DNA of 64,000 bases from Phenylobacterium hankyongense. GTDB taxonomy: Bacteria > Pseudomonadota > Alphaproteobacteria > Caulobacterales > Caulobacteraceae. The translations under genes and the position numbers were made by a program. Below are positions 45,877 to 53,804 of the stretch, piece by piece. Location: the NCBI RefSeq assembly GCF_003254505.1, contig NZ_QFYP01000001.1, positions 604,001-668,000 of the forward strand, written 5' to 3'. Below the pieces are notes generated by a model. The model was not told the origin of the DNA, did not search any database, and saw only the letters and a list, made by a program, of their open reading frames with translations. Position 1 is the first letter of the stretch, and each line of letters opens with the position of its first letter.

Positions 45877-45962
45877 CGGCCACGCTCGTTCATCCGCCGG
45901 TCAGGCGCGCAGGCCCAGAAGCCAGAGCCGCGGGACACCCCTCGCGCAGCCGAGAGCCGAGC

Positions 45963-46223
45963 GTGACCGTCTACACCTACTTCCTTCGCCAGGCCGATCA
46001 CGTGGCGGCGTCGTTCGAGGCCTTCGAGGCGGCGGACGATGCGGCGGCCCGCGCCCTGGCCGGCGCAGTGTGCGCACAACACCTCAGCGCCGCCTACGTC
46101 GAAGTCTATGACGGCGACCGGCTGATCCTGCGCCAGGACCGCGCGGCGGCGCATCCTCCGGGGCGGCCGGGCGTTGCTGGAGCGCCCGCGCTCGGCGGGT
46201 CTTCCCAGGACTCTTCCCCATGA
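45963..46223 (+). CDS. Small hypothetical protein (86 aa)
   Basis: An 86-residue protein starting at GTG 45963. The first about 60 residues (TVYTYFLRQADHVAASFEAFEAADDAAARALAG and VEVYDGDRLILRQD) look like a compact domain with a beta strand, helix and two-strand end. The last 25 residues are low-complexity Pro/Gly/Ala. Its stop overlaps the next gene by 4 bp (ATGA), which suggests coupling, although the low-complexity tail may be unselected sequence. Function unknown. Confidence 0.55.
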   Translation: MTVYTYFLRQADHVAASFEAFEAADDAAARALAGAVCAQHLSAAYVEVYDGDRLILRQDRAAAHPPGRPGVAGAPALGGSSQDSSP

Positions 46224-46576
46224 AGAAAATGATCTTCGGCGTCGTCGCGGCGGCCTGCCTCGTACTGCCCGCGGCCGGGGCCATCGCCCAGCCCTATCCG
46301 GACCGTCCGGCTGGCGACCAGCGCCAGATGGACCAGCGCCAGATGGACCAGCGCCAGATGGACCAGCAACACCAGATGGACCAACAGCGCCAGATGGACC
46401 AGCAGAGCCGGACCGACCCGCGGATGAGCGGCGGAATGGACAACCACCGCACGGACAGCCGCGGGATGGACAACGGCAGGATGGACAACCGCGGGATGGC
46501 CAGCGGCTACGGGCGCCATCACCGCCACCAGGTCTGCTACATCCGCCACCACCACCGGGTCTGTCACTGGCGCTGA
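46220..46576 (+). CDS. Secreted QRQMDQ-repeat protein with His/Cys tail
   Basis: A 118-residue exported protein. Signal peptide about 1-23 ends GAIAQ. A Gln/Met/Asp-rich tract carries repeats of QRQMD and later of MDN.R. The C-terminus is dense in His with two cysteines (GRHHRHQVCYIRHHHRVCHWR, total HHRH and HHH clusters), suggesting metal binding or a disulfide. No named family. The ATG overlaps the stop of the previous 86-aa ORF by 4 bp. Confidence 0.72.
   Translation: MKKMIFGVVAAACLVLPAAGAIAQPYPDRPAGDQRQMDQRQMDQRQMDQQHQMDQQRQMDQQSRTDPRMSGGMDNHRTDSRGMDNGRMDNRGMASGYGRHHRHQVCYIRHHHRVCHWR
46321..46401 (+). repeat. 15-bp tandem repeat inside the secreted protein gene
   Basis: Three exact copies of GCGCCAGATGGACCA (46321-46335, 46336-46350, 46351-46365) are followed by two 18-bp variants up to 46401. 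They encode the QRQMD tract. The array is prone to copy-number change. Confidence 0.9.
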
Positions 46577-46705
46577 GGCCGCCACCCGCCTCTCGGAGCA
46601 CTCTCCCCTTCGCGGGGGAGAGCGACGAGGCCGCGACCCTCTGTGACCTAGGCGCCGGGCGCGGGCGGACGTAGCCTATGGCAGGGGACGGCAAACGATC
46701 GCCGC

Positions 46706-46711
46706 AAGGAG
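46706..46711 (+). promoter_or_regulatory. Shine-Dalgarno AAGGAG setting a GTG start
   Basis: AAGGAG is 5 nt before GTG 46717. It favours this start over the upstream ATG at 46678 and gives a protein that begins directly with a signal peptide. Confidence 0.65.
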
Positions 46712-46716
46712 CTATC

Positions 46717-47514
46717 GTGTTCAAACTTCTGGCGCCAGCCGCGTTGCTGGCCGCGATGTCCGCTGGCCCGGCGCTGGCCGCGGCGCCACGCCCGGAGTCC
46801 CCGGCCTGGGTGATCACGCCGGCCGAGGACAGTTGCCATACCGAGATCGAGCTGGTGGGCCGCTCCGGCCAGACGGCCCAGGTGACCCTGACCTCGGACG
46901 GCCAGCAACTGGCGCTGGTGTTCGCGAAGGACGACCTGCCGGCCCGCGCCTTCCTGACCCTGCGCGTCGACCAGAAGCCGTACGCCAACCTGGTGGTCCG
47001 CAAGGCCAATCCGAAGCTTGCCGACATGGTGCTGAGCGAGGAGACGCAGGCCGCGCTGCGCCGCGGCTCGAACCTGCAGATCAGCTGGCTGACCCAGGAG
47101 CCGGTGAGCGCCGCCCTGGGCGGCTCCGAACAGGGGCTCGCCGACCTGCGGACCTGCGGCGCCCAGGTGGCGACCCAGCACCGCGCCCAGCTGGCGCAGG
47201 CGCAGGAGGCCCGGGCCCGGGCCGACGCCGACGCCCGCGCCCAGGCGCTCGCCGACGCCCAGCTGGCGGCGGCCAAGGCCCAGGCGGCGGCCGCCACCGC
47301 CGAGGCCGAGCGCCAGCGCGCCGCCCAGCAGGCGGCGGAGGACTCGCAGGCCCAGGCGCAGGCTGAGGCGCGGGCCGTCGCCCAGGCGCAGGCGCAGGCC
47401 GAGTACGAGGCCCGCGACTATCGGCGGGAGCCGCCGCCGCAATCCGCGCCCCCTCAGTATGCGCCATGGGGCTACGACCGCTACTACGACCCGGGTCCGC
47501 GCACTCCCTGGTGA
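46717..47514 (+). CDS. Secreted protein with Ala/Gln-rich coiled coil
   Basis: A 265-residue exported protein. The signal peptide (FKLLAPAALLAAMSAGPALA) is at the very start if GTG 46717 is used. A globular part (about 22-145) follows with two cysteines (DSCHTEIEL and LRTCGAQ), then a long helix of Ala/Gln/Glu/Arg (about 150-225, AQALADAQLAAAKAQAAAAT) likely forming a coiled coil, then a Pro/Tyr-rich tail ending GPRTPW. Not a recognised family; a periplasmic or envelope role is likely. Confidence 0.78.
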   Translation: MFKLLAPAALLAAMSAGPALAAAPRPESPAWVITPAEDSCHTEIELVGRSGQTAQVTLTSDGQQLALVFAKDDLPARAFLTLRVDQKPYANLVVRKANPKLADMVLSEETQAALRRGSNLQISWLTQEPVSAALGGSEQGLADLRTCGAQVATQHRAQLAQAQEARARADADARAQALADAQLAAAKAQAAAATAEAERQRAAQQAAEDSQAQAQAEARAVAQAQAQAEYEARDYRREPPPQSAPPQYAPWGYDRYYDPGPRTPW

Positions 47515-47739
47515 GCCCGGCCCGGCGGGCTGCGCGGCCCGCCCGCTGCGCCGTGGCCATCGCGGCCGCATTGCGACGCGCCGCCAAACCTTACCGGATG
47601 TTCAGGTATTACATCGCGTTCATCTTGTGAATTCGATGTCATGACAGAGACTTAAGAAGACCCCCGCGAAGGACATCAGTATTAGATCCCCATCGGCGGC
47701 GCACCCGCCAACAACATTTGAAAAAACTGAGGGATCATC

Positions 47740-48054
47740 ATGTCGAACTTCGCCGCTCGTATCGCCGGCCTCGCCACCCTGGCGCTCGCCGCCCTGCCGA
47801 TGGTCGCGCTGACCACCGCCGCCCACGCCGCCCCCATCCGCGTGCACGTCGCCGACCTGGACCTCGCCACCGCCGCCGGCAAGGCGACCGCCGACCGCCG
47901 CATCCAGTCCGTCGCCAACCAGATGTGCAGCGACGAGCGGAACCTCAGCGTGCTGGCCCGCTGCCGCGCCGCGGTGGTCGCCGAGGGGCGCGACAAGCTG
48001 GTCATCCTGCAGCAGGCGCGGCTCGCCAAGGCCTCGACCTTCGCCGCCCGCTAG
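47740..48054 (+). CDS. UrcA-family protein
   Basis: A 104-residue exported protein. Signal peptide about 1-30 (ending AHA). The mature part matches the UrcA family: IRVHVADLDLATAAGKATADRRIQSVANQMCSDE then a second Cys in LARCRAAVV. UrcA proteins are found mainly in Caulobacterales and Sphingomonadales; function is unknown. The upstream 225 bp (47515-47739) contains an A/T-richer segment near 47630-47700 that may hold its promoter. Confidence 0.88.
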   Translation: MSNFAARIAGLATLALAALPMVALTTAAHAAPIRVHVADLDLATAAGKATADRRIQSVANQMCSDERNLSVLARCRAAVVAEGRDKLVILQQARLAKASTFAAR

Positions 48055-48079
48055 GCGCTCGCGGATGTGGGGCCGCGGC

Positions 48080-48112
48080 CGGCCCCGCGACCCCGCCCGG
48101 GTCGCGGGGCCG
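48080..48112. terminator. Bidirectional terminator-like hairpin
   Basis: Perfect 14-bp stem (CGGCCCCGCGACCC and GGGTCGCGGGGCCG) with loop CGCCC between two convergent genes. Only a short GTTTT follows on the plus strand. Confidence 0.6.
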
Positions 48113-48126
48113 ATCGCGTTTTCGGC

Positions 48127-48399
48127 TCAGCGGCCGATCTGCCAGACGTCGAGCGGCTGGTGCGCCTCGTGGCGCACGACGACCCAGTAGCCGACGGCGA
48201 AGGCGAGCAGGCCGACTGTCACCCCGCCCAGGAAGCCGGCGGGGGTGGCGAACCACAGGGTGAGCGTCAGGATCCCCGCGCCCAGCACCACCATGCACCA
48301 GCGCAGGAGCACGTTGAACGCCTTGTAGGCGCGCTCGTGCGCGATGATGGCGGGATCAATGATAGCCGGATCATGGGGGGACGCGTCACTGGCTGCCAT
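48127..48399 (-). CDS. Small two-helix membrane protein, possibly cytochrome oxidase subunit IV-like
   Basis: A 90-residue protein with two transmembrane helices (AFNVLLRWCMVVLGAGILTLTLWF and FLGGVTVGLLAFAVGYWVVV) after a soluble N-terminus with HERAYKAF. The layout vaguely resembles the small subunit IV of bacterial aa3-type oxidases, but the fit is weak. Otherwise of unknown function. Confidence 0.65.
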   Translation of the reverse strand: MAASDASPHDPAIIDPAIIAHERAYKAFNVLLRWCMVVLGAGILTLTLWFATPAGFLGGVTVGLLAFAVGYWVVVRHEAHQPLDVWQIGR

Positions 48400-48483
48400 T
48401 CCGGTTCCTCCGAACGACCTGCTGCGCAGCCGGCATCCTACGCCCGGTCGGCGGATTGCGGGAGGGCCGTCGGGCGCCCTGCC

Positions 48484-48675
48484 TCAGGACGGCTCGCCGC
48501 GCGGCCCGGGGGCGAACACGCCGAGGAAGCGGCGCTCCTGCCACAGCGCATGTCCGCGAGGGCTGTCGGCGCCGAAGGCGATCTGGACGGCCTCGCGGTC
48601 GTTCTCGCACTCGAGTTCGAGGCGGCCGTGCCCGAGATCCTTCTCGAGCGTGATGCGCAGGTGATAGCGGGACAT
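48484..48675 (-). CDS. Small hypothetical protein (63 aa)
   Basis: A 63-residue protein: SRYHLRITLEKDLGHGRLELEC at the start, then NDREAVQIAFGADSPRGHALW and WQERRFLGVF. It starts 2 bp after the stop of the following entry's gene, so the two are cotranscribed. Not a recognised family. Confidence 0.65.
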   Translation of the reverse strand: MSRYHLRITLEKDLGHGRLELECENDREAVQIAFGADSPRGHALWQERRFLGVFAPGPRGEPS

Positions 48676-48677
48676 GC

Positions 48678-48926
48678 TCAGGCCAACGCCGGGTCCGCGC
48701 GCCACCACTGGCGGCCGGCGTAGCGGGTCTCGCCGACGATCTGCCGGCTGCGGTCCTGCACGGTCAGCCGGACGTCGCGCCCGAGGAAGGCCAGGCACCG
48801 GGCCAGGCCGTGGGCCTTCTCTTCCGCGCATGCCCCGGACAGGAAGACCAGCGGCTCTCCCGCCGCAGCGCATTCGACGCTCCACCCGCCGGCCAGGGGC
48901 CGGACGCAAACCATCTGCTCTTGCAC
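48678..48926 (-). CDS. Small hypothetical protein (82 aa)
   Basis: An 82-residue soluble protein: QEQMVCVRPLAGGWSVECAAAGEPLVFLSG, then EKAHGLARCLAFLGRDVRLTVQDRSRQIVGE. The GGWSVE...EKA pattern resembles other small DUF2188-like proteins. GTG 48926 is preferred because GAGGGAG lies about 5 nt upstream. First gene of a two-gene unit with the 63-aa protein. Confidence 0.65.
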   Translation of the reverse strand: MQEQMVCVRPLAGGWSVECAAAGEPLVFLSGACAEEKAHGLARCLAFLGRDVRLTVQDRSRQIVGETRYAGRQWWRADPALA

Positions 48927-49149
48927 GTTCGCTCCCTCTCGAGCCCGGAAGATAGGGAGGCCGGCGGCCCGCGGCATTGTCCGGTGCTAAGTTCGGCGTC
49001 ACGAAAAAATGACGCCACGCCGGCGCTTGCGCGAAGCTAAGCCGCTTTTTTTATTGCGAATTTTTTGAGAAATCGACGTTCCGTATAACACAGATTAATG
49101 CGCGGAGGCCGGCGACCGACATTGTGGGGCCGTTCCACAGCGAGGTCCC

Positions 49150-49341
49150 ATGCGGACGTTCACCTGCTTGACGATCGACGATCGCTACCCGATTCCCCAG
49201 CTGTCGTTCCTGTTAGTGTCTGACGAAACCCGCGCCCGCGTGCTGGCTCGACGCACCCTCTTCGAAGACAAGCATCGCCACGCCGTCGAGGTGCGGGAGC
49301 ACGGCAAGCTGGTGTTCGAGGAATACCGCAGCGAGGGCTGA
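49150..49341 (+). CDS. Small hypothetical protein (63 aa)
   Basis: A 63-residue protein: FTCLTIDDRYPIPQLSFLLVSDETRARVLARRTL, then AVEVREHGKLVFEEYRS. The shape (beta strand, helix, strand pair) resembles a single small domain seen widely in Caulobacterales but unnamed. The 110 bp before it are distinctly A/T-rich (TTTTTTATTGCGAATTTTTTG at about 49046), marking a likely strong promoter. Confidence 0.7.
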   Translation: MRTFTCLTIDDRYPIPQLSFLLVSDETRARVLARRTLFEDKHRHAVEVREHGKLVFEEYRSEG

Positions 49342-49368
49342 CGGGTCGGTCGGCCGCTCAGGCGCCGG

Positions 49369-49569
49369 TCAGTCGTCGGCGGCGAAGCTGCGGGTCTCGC
49401 CAGGGACCATCATGCTGACGCTCGCACCGCTGTCGCGCAGGATGCGCGCGGCGTCGGCCGCCAGTTCGCGCGCGCCGGCCTTGGTGCGGGCGACGGCCAG
49501 GACCTCGCCGTCGATGCTGACGCCCCAGAGCTTCCCGCGGCGCACGACGCTCATGACACTCGGAGCCAT
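49369..49569 (-). CDS. DUF2188-like small protein
   Basis: A 66-residue protein: SVVRRGKLWGVSIDGEVLAVARTKAGARELAADAARILRDSGA, matching the 'W.V..dG......T...A...A...' pattern of DUF2188-type proteins. Soluble, function unknown. Confidence 0.7.
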   Translation of the reverse strand: MAPSVMSVVRRGKLWGVSIDGEVLAVARTKAGARELAADAARILRDSGASVSMMVPGETRSFAADD

Positions 49570-49587
49570 TGGTCCCTCTCGCCCCGC

Positions 49588-49809
49588 TCAGCGGGGCAGG
49601 TTGAGTTGATCGCAGAAGGTCCTCGGATCTCCCGGCAGCTTGATCCGCGCCCCCGCGGTCTTCAGCTTGGCGATCAGGGCCGGGCCGAAGCCCGGCACGG
49701 CGCCGAGTTCGCTCCAGTCCAGATACGGCCGCCAGAGCAGCAGGTCGTAGGCGCGGTCGAGGCCGACGAGCTTGGCCATCGACTCGACGCTCGCAGTGTT
49801 CAGATCCAC
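49588..49809 (-). CDS. Helix-hairpin-helix (ComEA-like) small protein
   Basis: A 73-residue protein with a helix-hairpin-helix module: DLNTASVESMAKLVGLDRAYDLLLWRP and ELGAVPGFGPALIAKLKTAG. The LNTAS...VPGFGP pattern is that of ComEA/HhH DNA-binding domains. GTG 49809 is chosen because AAAGG lies just upstream and because the domain begins there. No signal peptide or membrane helix, so it is not a competence receptor as such. Confidence 0.7.
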   Translation of the reverse strand: MDLNTASVESMAKLVGLDRAYDLLLWRPYLDWSELGAVPGFGPALIAKLKTAGARIKLPGDPRTFCDQLNLPR

Positions 49810-49880
49810 ATGCAGCCTTTCTGCAAAGGACCCACCCAGTCCGGGGTCAACAAATGATAGGCGGCAAGGTTCCAGGCGGC

Positions 49881-50069
49881 TCAGACCACCCGCTCGACGG
49901 TGGCGATGCGGCGGTCGTCGCGCCACAGCTCCACCTGGCGCACGCCCTGCGGGCCGCGCAGGAAGCGGCGGACGGCCTCGAGGGCGTCGGAATCGCGGGC
50001 CGCGGCGATCGTCTGTTGGAAGGGCTGCGCCGCCTCGGGCGCATAGGCCATCAGCGTGTAATTGGTCAT
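49881..50069 (-). CDS. Small hypothetical protein (62 aa)
   Basis: A 62-residue protein: TNYTLMAYAPEAAQPFQQTIAAARDSDALEAVRRFL, then GVRQVELWRDDRRIATVERVV. The C-terminal 'vElWrddR.i..v' strand pair resembles other small unnamed proteins of this region. Soluble; function unknown. Confidence 0.65.
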   Translation of the reverse strand: MTNYTLMAYAPEAAQPFQQTIAAARDSDALEAVRRFLRGPQGVRQVELWRDDRRIATVERVV

Positions 50070-50148
50070 CACCGTCACCCCAACGTCGTGGTTGTTGCGG
50101 CGAAGCTTAGCTTCGGCGGGTTTACGATCTCCCAACGCCGATTCGAGG

Positions 50149-50784
50149 TCAGGCCGGGTCGGAAGTCAGGGGGTCGGGGGCGAGGTCCCGCAGGCCGCGG
50201 CGCCAGCGGGGGTCGGTCTCAGCGGTGACCCCGCAGAGCTGCAGGAAGGTCACCACCGCGATCGGCGCGGCGGGCGCCGCGGCCAGCACGTGCGGCGGGG
50301 TCGCGGCGATGGTCAGCGGAAAGACCGTCAGCCGCTCGGGAAACGGCAGCAGCTCGGTGGACGGCAAGGCGCCCAGGTGCGGGCAGTGCGCCAGCGCCCG
50401 CTCCGCGCAGGCCCGGTGCAGGGGCGCGATGGCCCCGGCGTTCAGCACCACCTGGGCGTCGGCCACGTCGGCCGGCACGGCCGGGCCCAGGCCGCGGGCG
50501 CGCAGCACGCCGGCCGTGGTCAGCCGCCCGGTCTGGGTCCAGCGGTCGCCATGCGAGGTCGGCTGGCCGCACATCGGGCAGAGCATGCGCCGCACGCTCC
50601 AGCGCTGGCGGTTGAGGTGGTTGCGCGAATAGTTGGGGCGGCCGAACTCCGGCCGCTCGGCCTGGTGGAGGGCGAGGCCGCCGCCGAGGCTGGCGCAGGG
50701 GCGCACGCCCAACACCTCCTCCTGCGACCAGCTGGTCACCCAGGGCACGTCGACGCCGACCTTCAGCCTGGACCTGCCCGTCAT
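50149..50784 (-). CDS. Hypothetical protein with CxxC zinc-knuckle
   Basis: A 211-residue soluble protein, not recognised. Near residue 68 it has MLCPMCGQPTS, a probable zinc-binding CxxC. Further Cys/His residues (HRACAERALAHCPH) come in the middle and could complete the site. The ATG at 50784 follows GGAGGAG by 6 nt, so the upstream TTG reading is unlikely. The C-terminus is Ala/Pro-rich. Possibly related to phage or mobile-element accessory proteins, but unsupported. Confidence 0.7.
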   Translation of the reverse strand: MTGRSRLKVGVDVPWVTSWSQEEVLGVRPCASLGGGLALHQAERPEFGRPNYSRNHLNRQRWSVRRMLCPMCGQPTSHGDRWTQTGRLTTAGVLRARGLGPAVPADVADAQVVLNAGAIAPLHRACAERALAHCPHLGALPSTELLPFPERLTVFPLTIAATPPHVLAAAPAAPIAVVTFLQLCGVTAETDPRWRRGLRDLAPDPLTSDPA

Positions 50785-50910
50785 CGGCGTCTCCTCCAAC
50801 CGCCCGGACTATGGCGCGCGCCGGCCGCACGACAAGCCATGTTGGCGCCTGCGCCGGCCCGAATCGGCGTTATGGAGGCGTGCGCGACCCGGCGCGGAAC
50901 GGATGCGGCG

Positions 50911-51096
50911 ATGCGGACCCTCAGCGACCTCGAGGTCTATCAACGGCTGACCGGCATGGTCGAGGAGCTCGAGCGGCTGGCGGCCGAGAGCGCCAGCCTG
51001 ATCGGCGAGACGGCCCTGAAGACCGCGGCGACGACCCTGCGGGGCATGGCCTCGGCGGTCTACGAGCACAGCCTCAGCCAGGACGAGCCGGGCTGA
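50911..51096 (+). CDS. Small helical hypothetical protein
   Basis: A 61-residue, mostly helical protein: RTLSDLEVYQRLTGMVEELERLAAE, then IGETALKTAATTLRGMASAVYEH. ATG 50872 would add 13 residues (MEACATRRGTDAA). Not recognised. Confidence 0.6.
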   Translation: MRTLSDLEVYQRLTGMVEELERLAAESASLIGETALKTAATTLRGMASAVYEHSLSQDEPG

Positions 51097-51171
51097 ACGG
51101 CGGCGAGCTTCGCCACACGGCGTCATTTCGCTTGCAGTGCCCTGACAGTTGAGCTTGCCTGTCCGGCAGCC

Positions 51172-51456
51172 ATGAACCTCTTCGCCTCTCCAGCTCAGAC
51201 CGTCGCCGTCATCGGCGTGATCGGTTGGCCGTTCGCGGCCGGGCTGGCCGTGGTGGTCTGGTCGAAGACCCGCGCCGCCGCCCATGCGCGCAAGCTCGCC
51301 GCGCTGGACGGCCGGCTGCGCGGCATGTTCCGCACGGTCGAGAGCCGCGGCGCCCCGGCCCACCTGTCGAGGGTGATCGACGTGCTGGAGGAGGCGGAGA
51401 CCCTGGCCCCCGTGGCCCCGCCCACCCCGAAGCGCAGCGCCAAGACCCGCGCCTGA
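51172..51456 (+). CDS. Small single-pass membrane protein
   Basis: A 94-residue protein with one transmembrane helix (about 10-31, VAVIGVIGWPFAAGLAVVVW) followed by a basic cytoplasmic helix (KTRAAAHARKLAALDGRLRG) and a Pro/Lys-rich tail. Not recognised; topology suggests N-out/C-in. Confidence 0.68.
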   Translation: MNLFASPAQTVAVIGVIGWPFAAGLAVVVWSKTRAAAHARKLAALDGRLRGMFRTVESRGAPAHLSRVIDVLEEAETLAPVAPPTPKRSAKTRA

Positions 51457-51520
51457 CAGCCGTCCTCGGCGCGCGGCAGGGCTCCCGGATCGAACTGCGC
51501 CGCATGGCGTTATCGCGGTC

Positions 51521-51652
51521 ATGGAATCCGGCCCCAAGACCCTGCAGCAACTGGTGGCCAGCCTGCGCCGCGCGGTGATCCGCGCCGAGCTGCGCCGAGG
51601 CCCCGCCCCGAGACCCCCTACAACCGCCCCGCCCGCGAGCGCCAATCGTTGA
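51521..51652 (+). CDS. Possible very small protein (43 aa)
   Basis: ATG 51521 to TGA 51652 encodes a 43-residue peptide, ESGPKTLQQLVASLRRAVI at the start and a Pro/Arg-rich end. The helical first half resembles other small helical proteins in the region. Weak evidence: no clear ribosome binding site. Confidence 0.35.
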   Translation: MESGPKTLQQLVASLRRAVIRAELRRGPAPRPPTTAPPASANR

Positions 51653-51736
51653 CGGCGCGCCGCCCTGGCGGTTCAGCCGCGGTTCAGGGGCGCGGCGCAG
51701 AGTTGGGGCCGGGATGACTGCAGAAGGGAAACAGCC

Positions 51737-52249
51737 ATGAAACACCTGTTGTACGCCGCCTTGGCCCTGGCCACCGTGGCCGCGCCGATGGCGGCTTCGG
51801 CCCAGGACTACGGCCGGCAGGGCTACGATCGCCGTGACGACCGCCACGACGATCGGCGGGACGAGCGGCGGGACGAGCGGCGGGACGATCGGCGGGACCA
51901 CCGCGACGGCTACCGGGGCGACCGCGACCATGGCGCGATGCGCTACGAGCGTGGGCGCGCGGAGACCTGGCGGGATCGCTCGGAATGGCGCGCCTACCGC
52001 GGCGCGCGCGACGGCTACTGGTACGCGCCGGGCTATGGCTACCAGCGGATGGATCCGCGCTGGCGCGGCGCCTGGCGGCGCGGCGGCTACGTGCCGGGGG
52101 CCTATCGCCACTACTATGTGCAGGACTGGGGCTACTACGGCCTGCGTCCGCCGCCCCCCGGCTACCGCTGGGTCTATGCCGACGGCAATTTCGTGCTGAT
52201 GGCGCTGGCCAGCGGCCTGATCGCCGACGTGATCGCCAACGCCTACTGA
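51737..52249 (+). CDS. RcnB-family periplasmic protein
   Basis: A 170-residue exported protein. Signal peptide about 1-22 (ending ASAQ). A highly charged Asp/Arg repeat tract follows (about 30-62). The C-terminal half is typical of the RcnB family: [59 protein letters not shown]. RcnB in E. coli helps nickel/cobalt homeostasis in the periplasm; the role here is unknown. AAGGGA lies about 9 nt before the ATG. Confidence 0.85.
51851..51898 (+). repeat. 12-bp tandem repeat coding an Arg/Asp tract
   Basis: Four contiguous 12-bp units of GA(T/G)CGGCGGGAC encode a D/E-R-R-D pattern in the RcnB-like protein. A likely site of length variation. Confidence 0.85.
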
Positions 52250-52259
52250 CGAGGGCGAC

Positions 52260-52289
52260 GCGGGGGGCGCTCGACGGAGCGCCCCCCGC
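52260..52289 (+). terminator. Terminator-like hairpin after the RcnB-family gene
   Basis: Perfect 13-bp stem (GCGGGGGGCGCTC and GAGCGCCCCCCGC), tetraloop GACG, 10 bp after the stop. No T-run follows, so termination efficiency is uncertain. Confidence 0.6.
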
Positions 52290-52383
52290 TCAACCTGACA
52301 TTTGATTGGCCCGGCCCGGCCGCGGCTGGTAGCGCACGACGCGCAGAGATGTTCGGGAATGCCGATCGGAACCGTCGGCGGTC

Positions 52384-52803
52384 ATGCCGATTAAGGCCAT
52401 GTCCTGCGCCGGAGCGATCTTGAGCCCATCCGACCCCGAACCGATCGTGATCGCCGTGGTGGACGATGAACTGCTCGTGCGGATGATCGCCGAGGAGGTC
52501 CTCACCGACGAAGGCTACCACGTGCTGGAAGCCGGCGACGCCGACGAGGCGCTGCGGATCCTGGAGGCGCGGCCGGACACGCGGGTGCTGTTCACCGACG
52601 TGACCATGCCCGGCTCCCTGAACGGCTACGCCCTGGCCGAGATCGCCCGGCGGCGCTGGCCGCGGCTGCTGGTGATCGTCGCCTCCGGCGACGCCGGGCC
52701 CGGCGCGAGCGCGCTGCCCGCCGGCGCCCGCTACCTGCAGAAGCCCTATGCCCCGAGCGAGCTGCTGCGCCTGGTCCAGGACATGCTCATCGCCGCGGCG
52801 TGA
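52384..52803 (+). CDS. Single-domain CheY-like response regulator
   Basis: A 139-residue receiver-only protein. D27-D28 (VVDDELLVRM), phosphoacceptor D72 (VLFTDVTMPGSLNGY) and K120 (YLQKPYAP) are all present. The 'VEDE.L(V/I)R....' opening is typical of receivers working with HWE or PAS-type kinases, one of which lies at 55875. The N-terminal about 20 residues are extra and the start may be ATG 52399. No output domain. Confidence 0.88.
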   Translation: MPIKAMSCAGAILSPSDPEPIVIAVVDDELLVRMIAEEVLTDEGYHVLEAGDADEALRILEARPDTRVLFTDVTMPGSLNGYALAEIARRRWPRLLVIVASGDAGPGASALPAGARYLQKPYAPSELLRLVQDMLIAAA

Positions 52804-53103
52804 ACCGCCTCCCGGCCGGACGCTGACCCAGGCTGAAACGGATCATGTCGTGGCCGCGCTCCGGCGCGGGCCGCAGGCGCACGTCCCATGGGTTGAGCCG
52901 GGGCCGGGAAAGCGCCCTATTGGTTGCATTTCTTCAAGAAAAGCAATGCGATAGAGCCCCCATATTGGGTGGCGCCGATGTTGCTCCGGAAGCTGCAGCA
53001 CAGTATGCCCGGACCTGACGATGGTCTCTTTCCGAGACAGCGGCGGGGCCCGGCGACCCAGACGGAGAGCGGCCCCGACGACCGGGTCGCACAAGTTGAA
53101 ACG
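52804..53103. other. Intergenic region before the DUF4402 gene
   Basis: 300 bp without a convincing gene. A/T-richer stretches near 52915-52975 (TTGGTTGCATTTCTTCAAG) could carry the promoter of the DUF4402 gene. No operator recognised. Confidence 0.4.
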
Positions 53104-53661
53104 ATGCCCAAGAGCCAGATGAACGCGATCCGAACCCTGCTGACCGGCGCCCTCGCCGCCACCGCGGCCTGCAGCCTGTCGAGCGCCGCGCTCGCCCAGG
53201 CCTCGGCGACCCAGGCCACCAACTCGACCGCCACCATCTTCCAGCCGATCCTGCTGGCCAAGAACAGCGACCTGTCGTTCGGCACCGTGGTGCGGCCGAT
53301 CTCCGGCTCCGGCACGGTCACCATCGACCCCGCCACCGGCAACCGCAACCTGACCGGCTCCGGCGCCCTGCTGAACACCGGACCGAACGCCGCGGCGGGC
53401 CGCGCCTCCTACACGGTCACCGGCGAAGGCGGCCAGACGTTCTCGATCACCGTGCCCGCGAGCTTCAACATGACGCGCACCGGAGGTTCGGAGACCATCG
53501 CCGTGACCCTGACGGCGACGGCCACCACCGGCGCGCTGAGCAGCGCCCTGGGCGCGACGGGGACCTCGACCTTCGGCGTCGGCGGCGCCATCCCCGTGGC
53601 CAACACCACCGCCAGCGGCGCCTACACCGGCACCTTCAACGTGATCGTCGCCTACAACTAG
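53104..53661 (+). CDS. DUF4402 secreted protein
   Basis: A 185-residue exported protein. Signal peptide about 1-32 (AACSLSSAALAQA). The mature part is beta-rich with the DUF4402 pattern: ATIFQPILLAKNSDLSFGTVVRP, TGNRNLTGSG, GEGGQTFSITVPAS, and a final TFNVIVAYN strand. DUF4402 proteins resemble fimbrial or surface-adhesin subunits; their role is unproven. Start at ATG 53104, as the signal peptide begins just after it. A terminator follows. Confidence 0.87.
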   Translation: MPKSQMNAIRTLLTGALAATAACSLSSAALAQASATQATNSTATIFQPILLAKNSDLSFGTVVRPISGSGTVTIDPATGNRNLTGSGALLNTGPNAAAGRASYTVTGEGGQTFSITVPASFNMTRTGGSETIAVTLTATATTGALSSALGATGTSTFGVGGAIPVANTTASGAYTGTFNVIVAYN

Positions 53662-53691
53662 AAGACTGCGCTCTCCAGAGCACGACCCCTC

Positions 53692-53723
53692 GCCCCTTCG
53701 GTCCCCGGCCGGAGGGGCTTTTT
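53692..53723 (+). terminator. Rho-independent terminator after the DUF4402 gene
   Basis: 10-bp stem (GCCCCTTCGG and CCGGAGGGGC, one G-T wobble) with a 7-nt loop, then TTTTTC. Confidence 0.85.
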
Positions 53724-53804
53724 CGTGGCCTCAGGAGGCGGTCTTCTCCGGCTGCGCCATGCGCATGACCACAACAGCAGGGCGGCGGGGCCGGGCAGGC
53801 GCGG

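Noticed and set aside
46321..46401. Direct repeats suggesting a CRISPR array
   Set aside because: Units are 15 bp, contiguous and in frame with a secreted protein; there are no spacers or cas genes.
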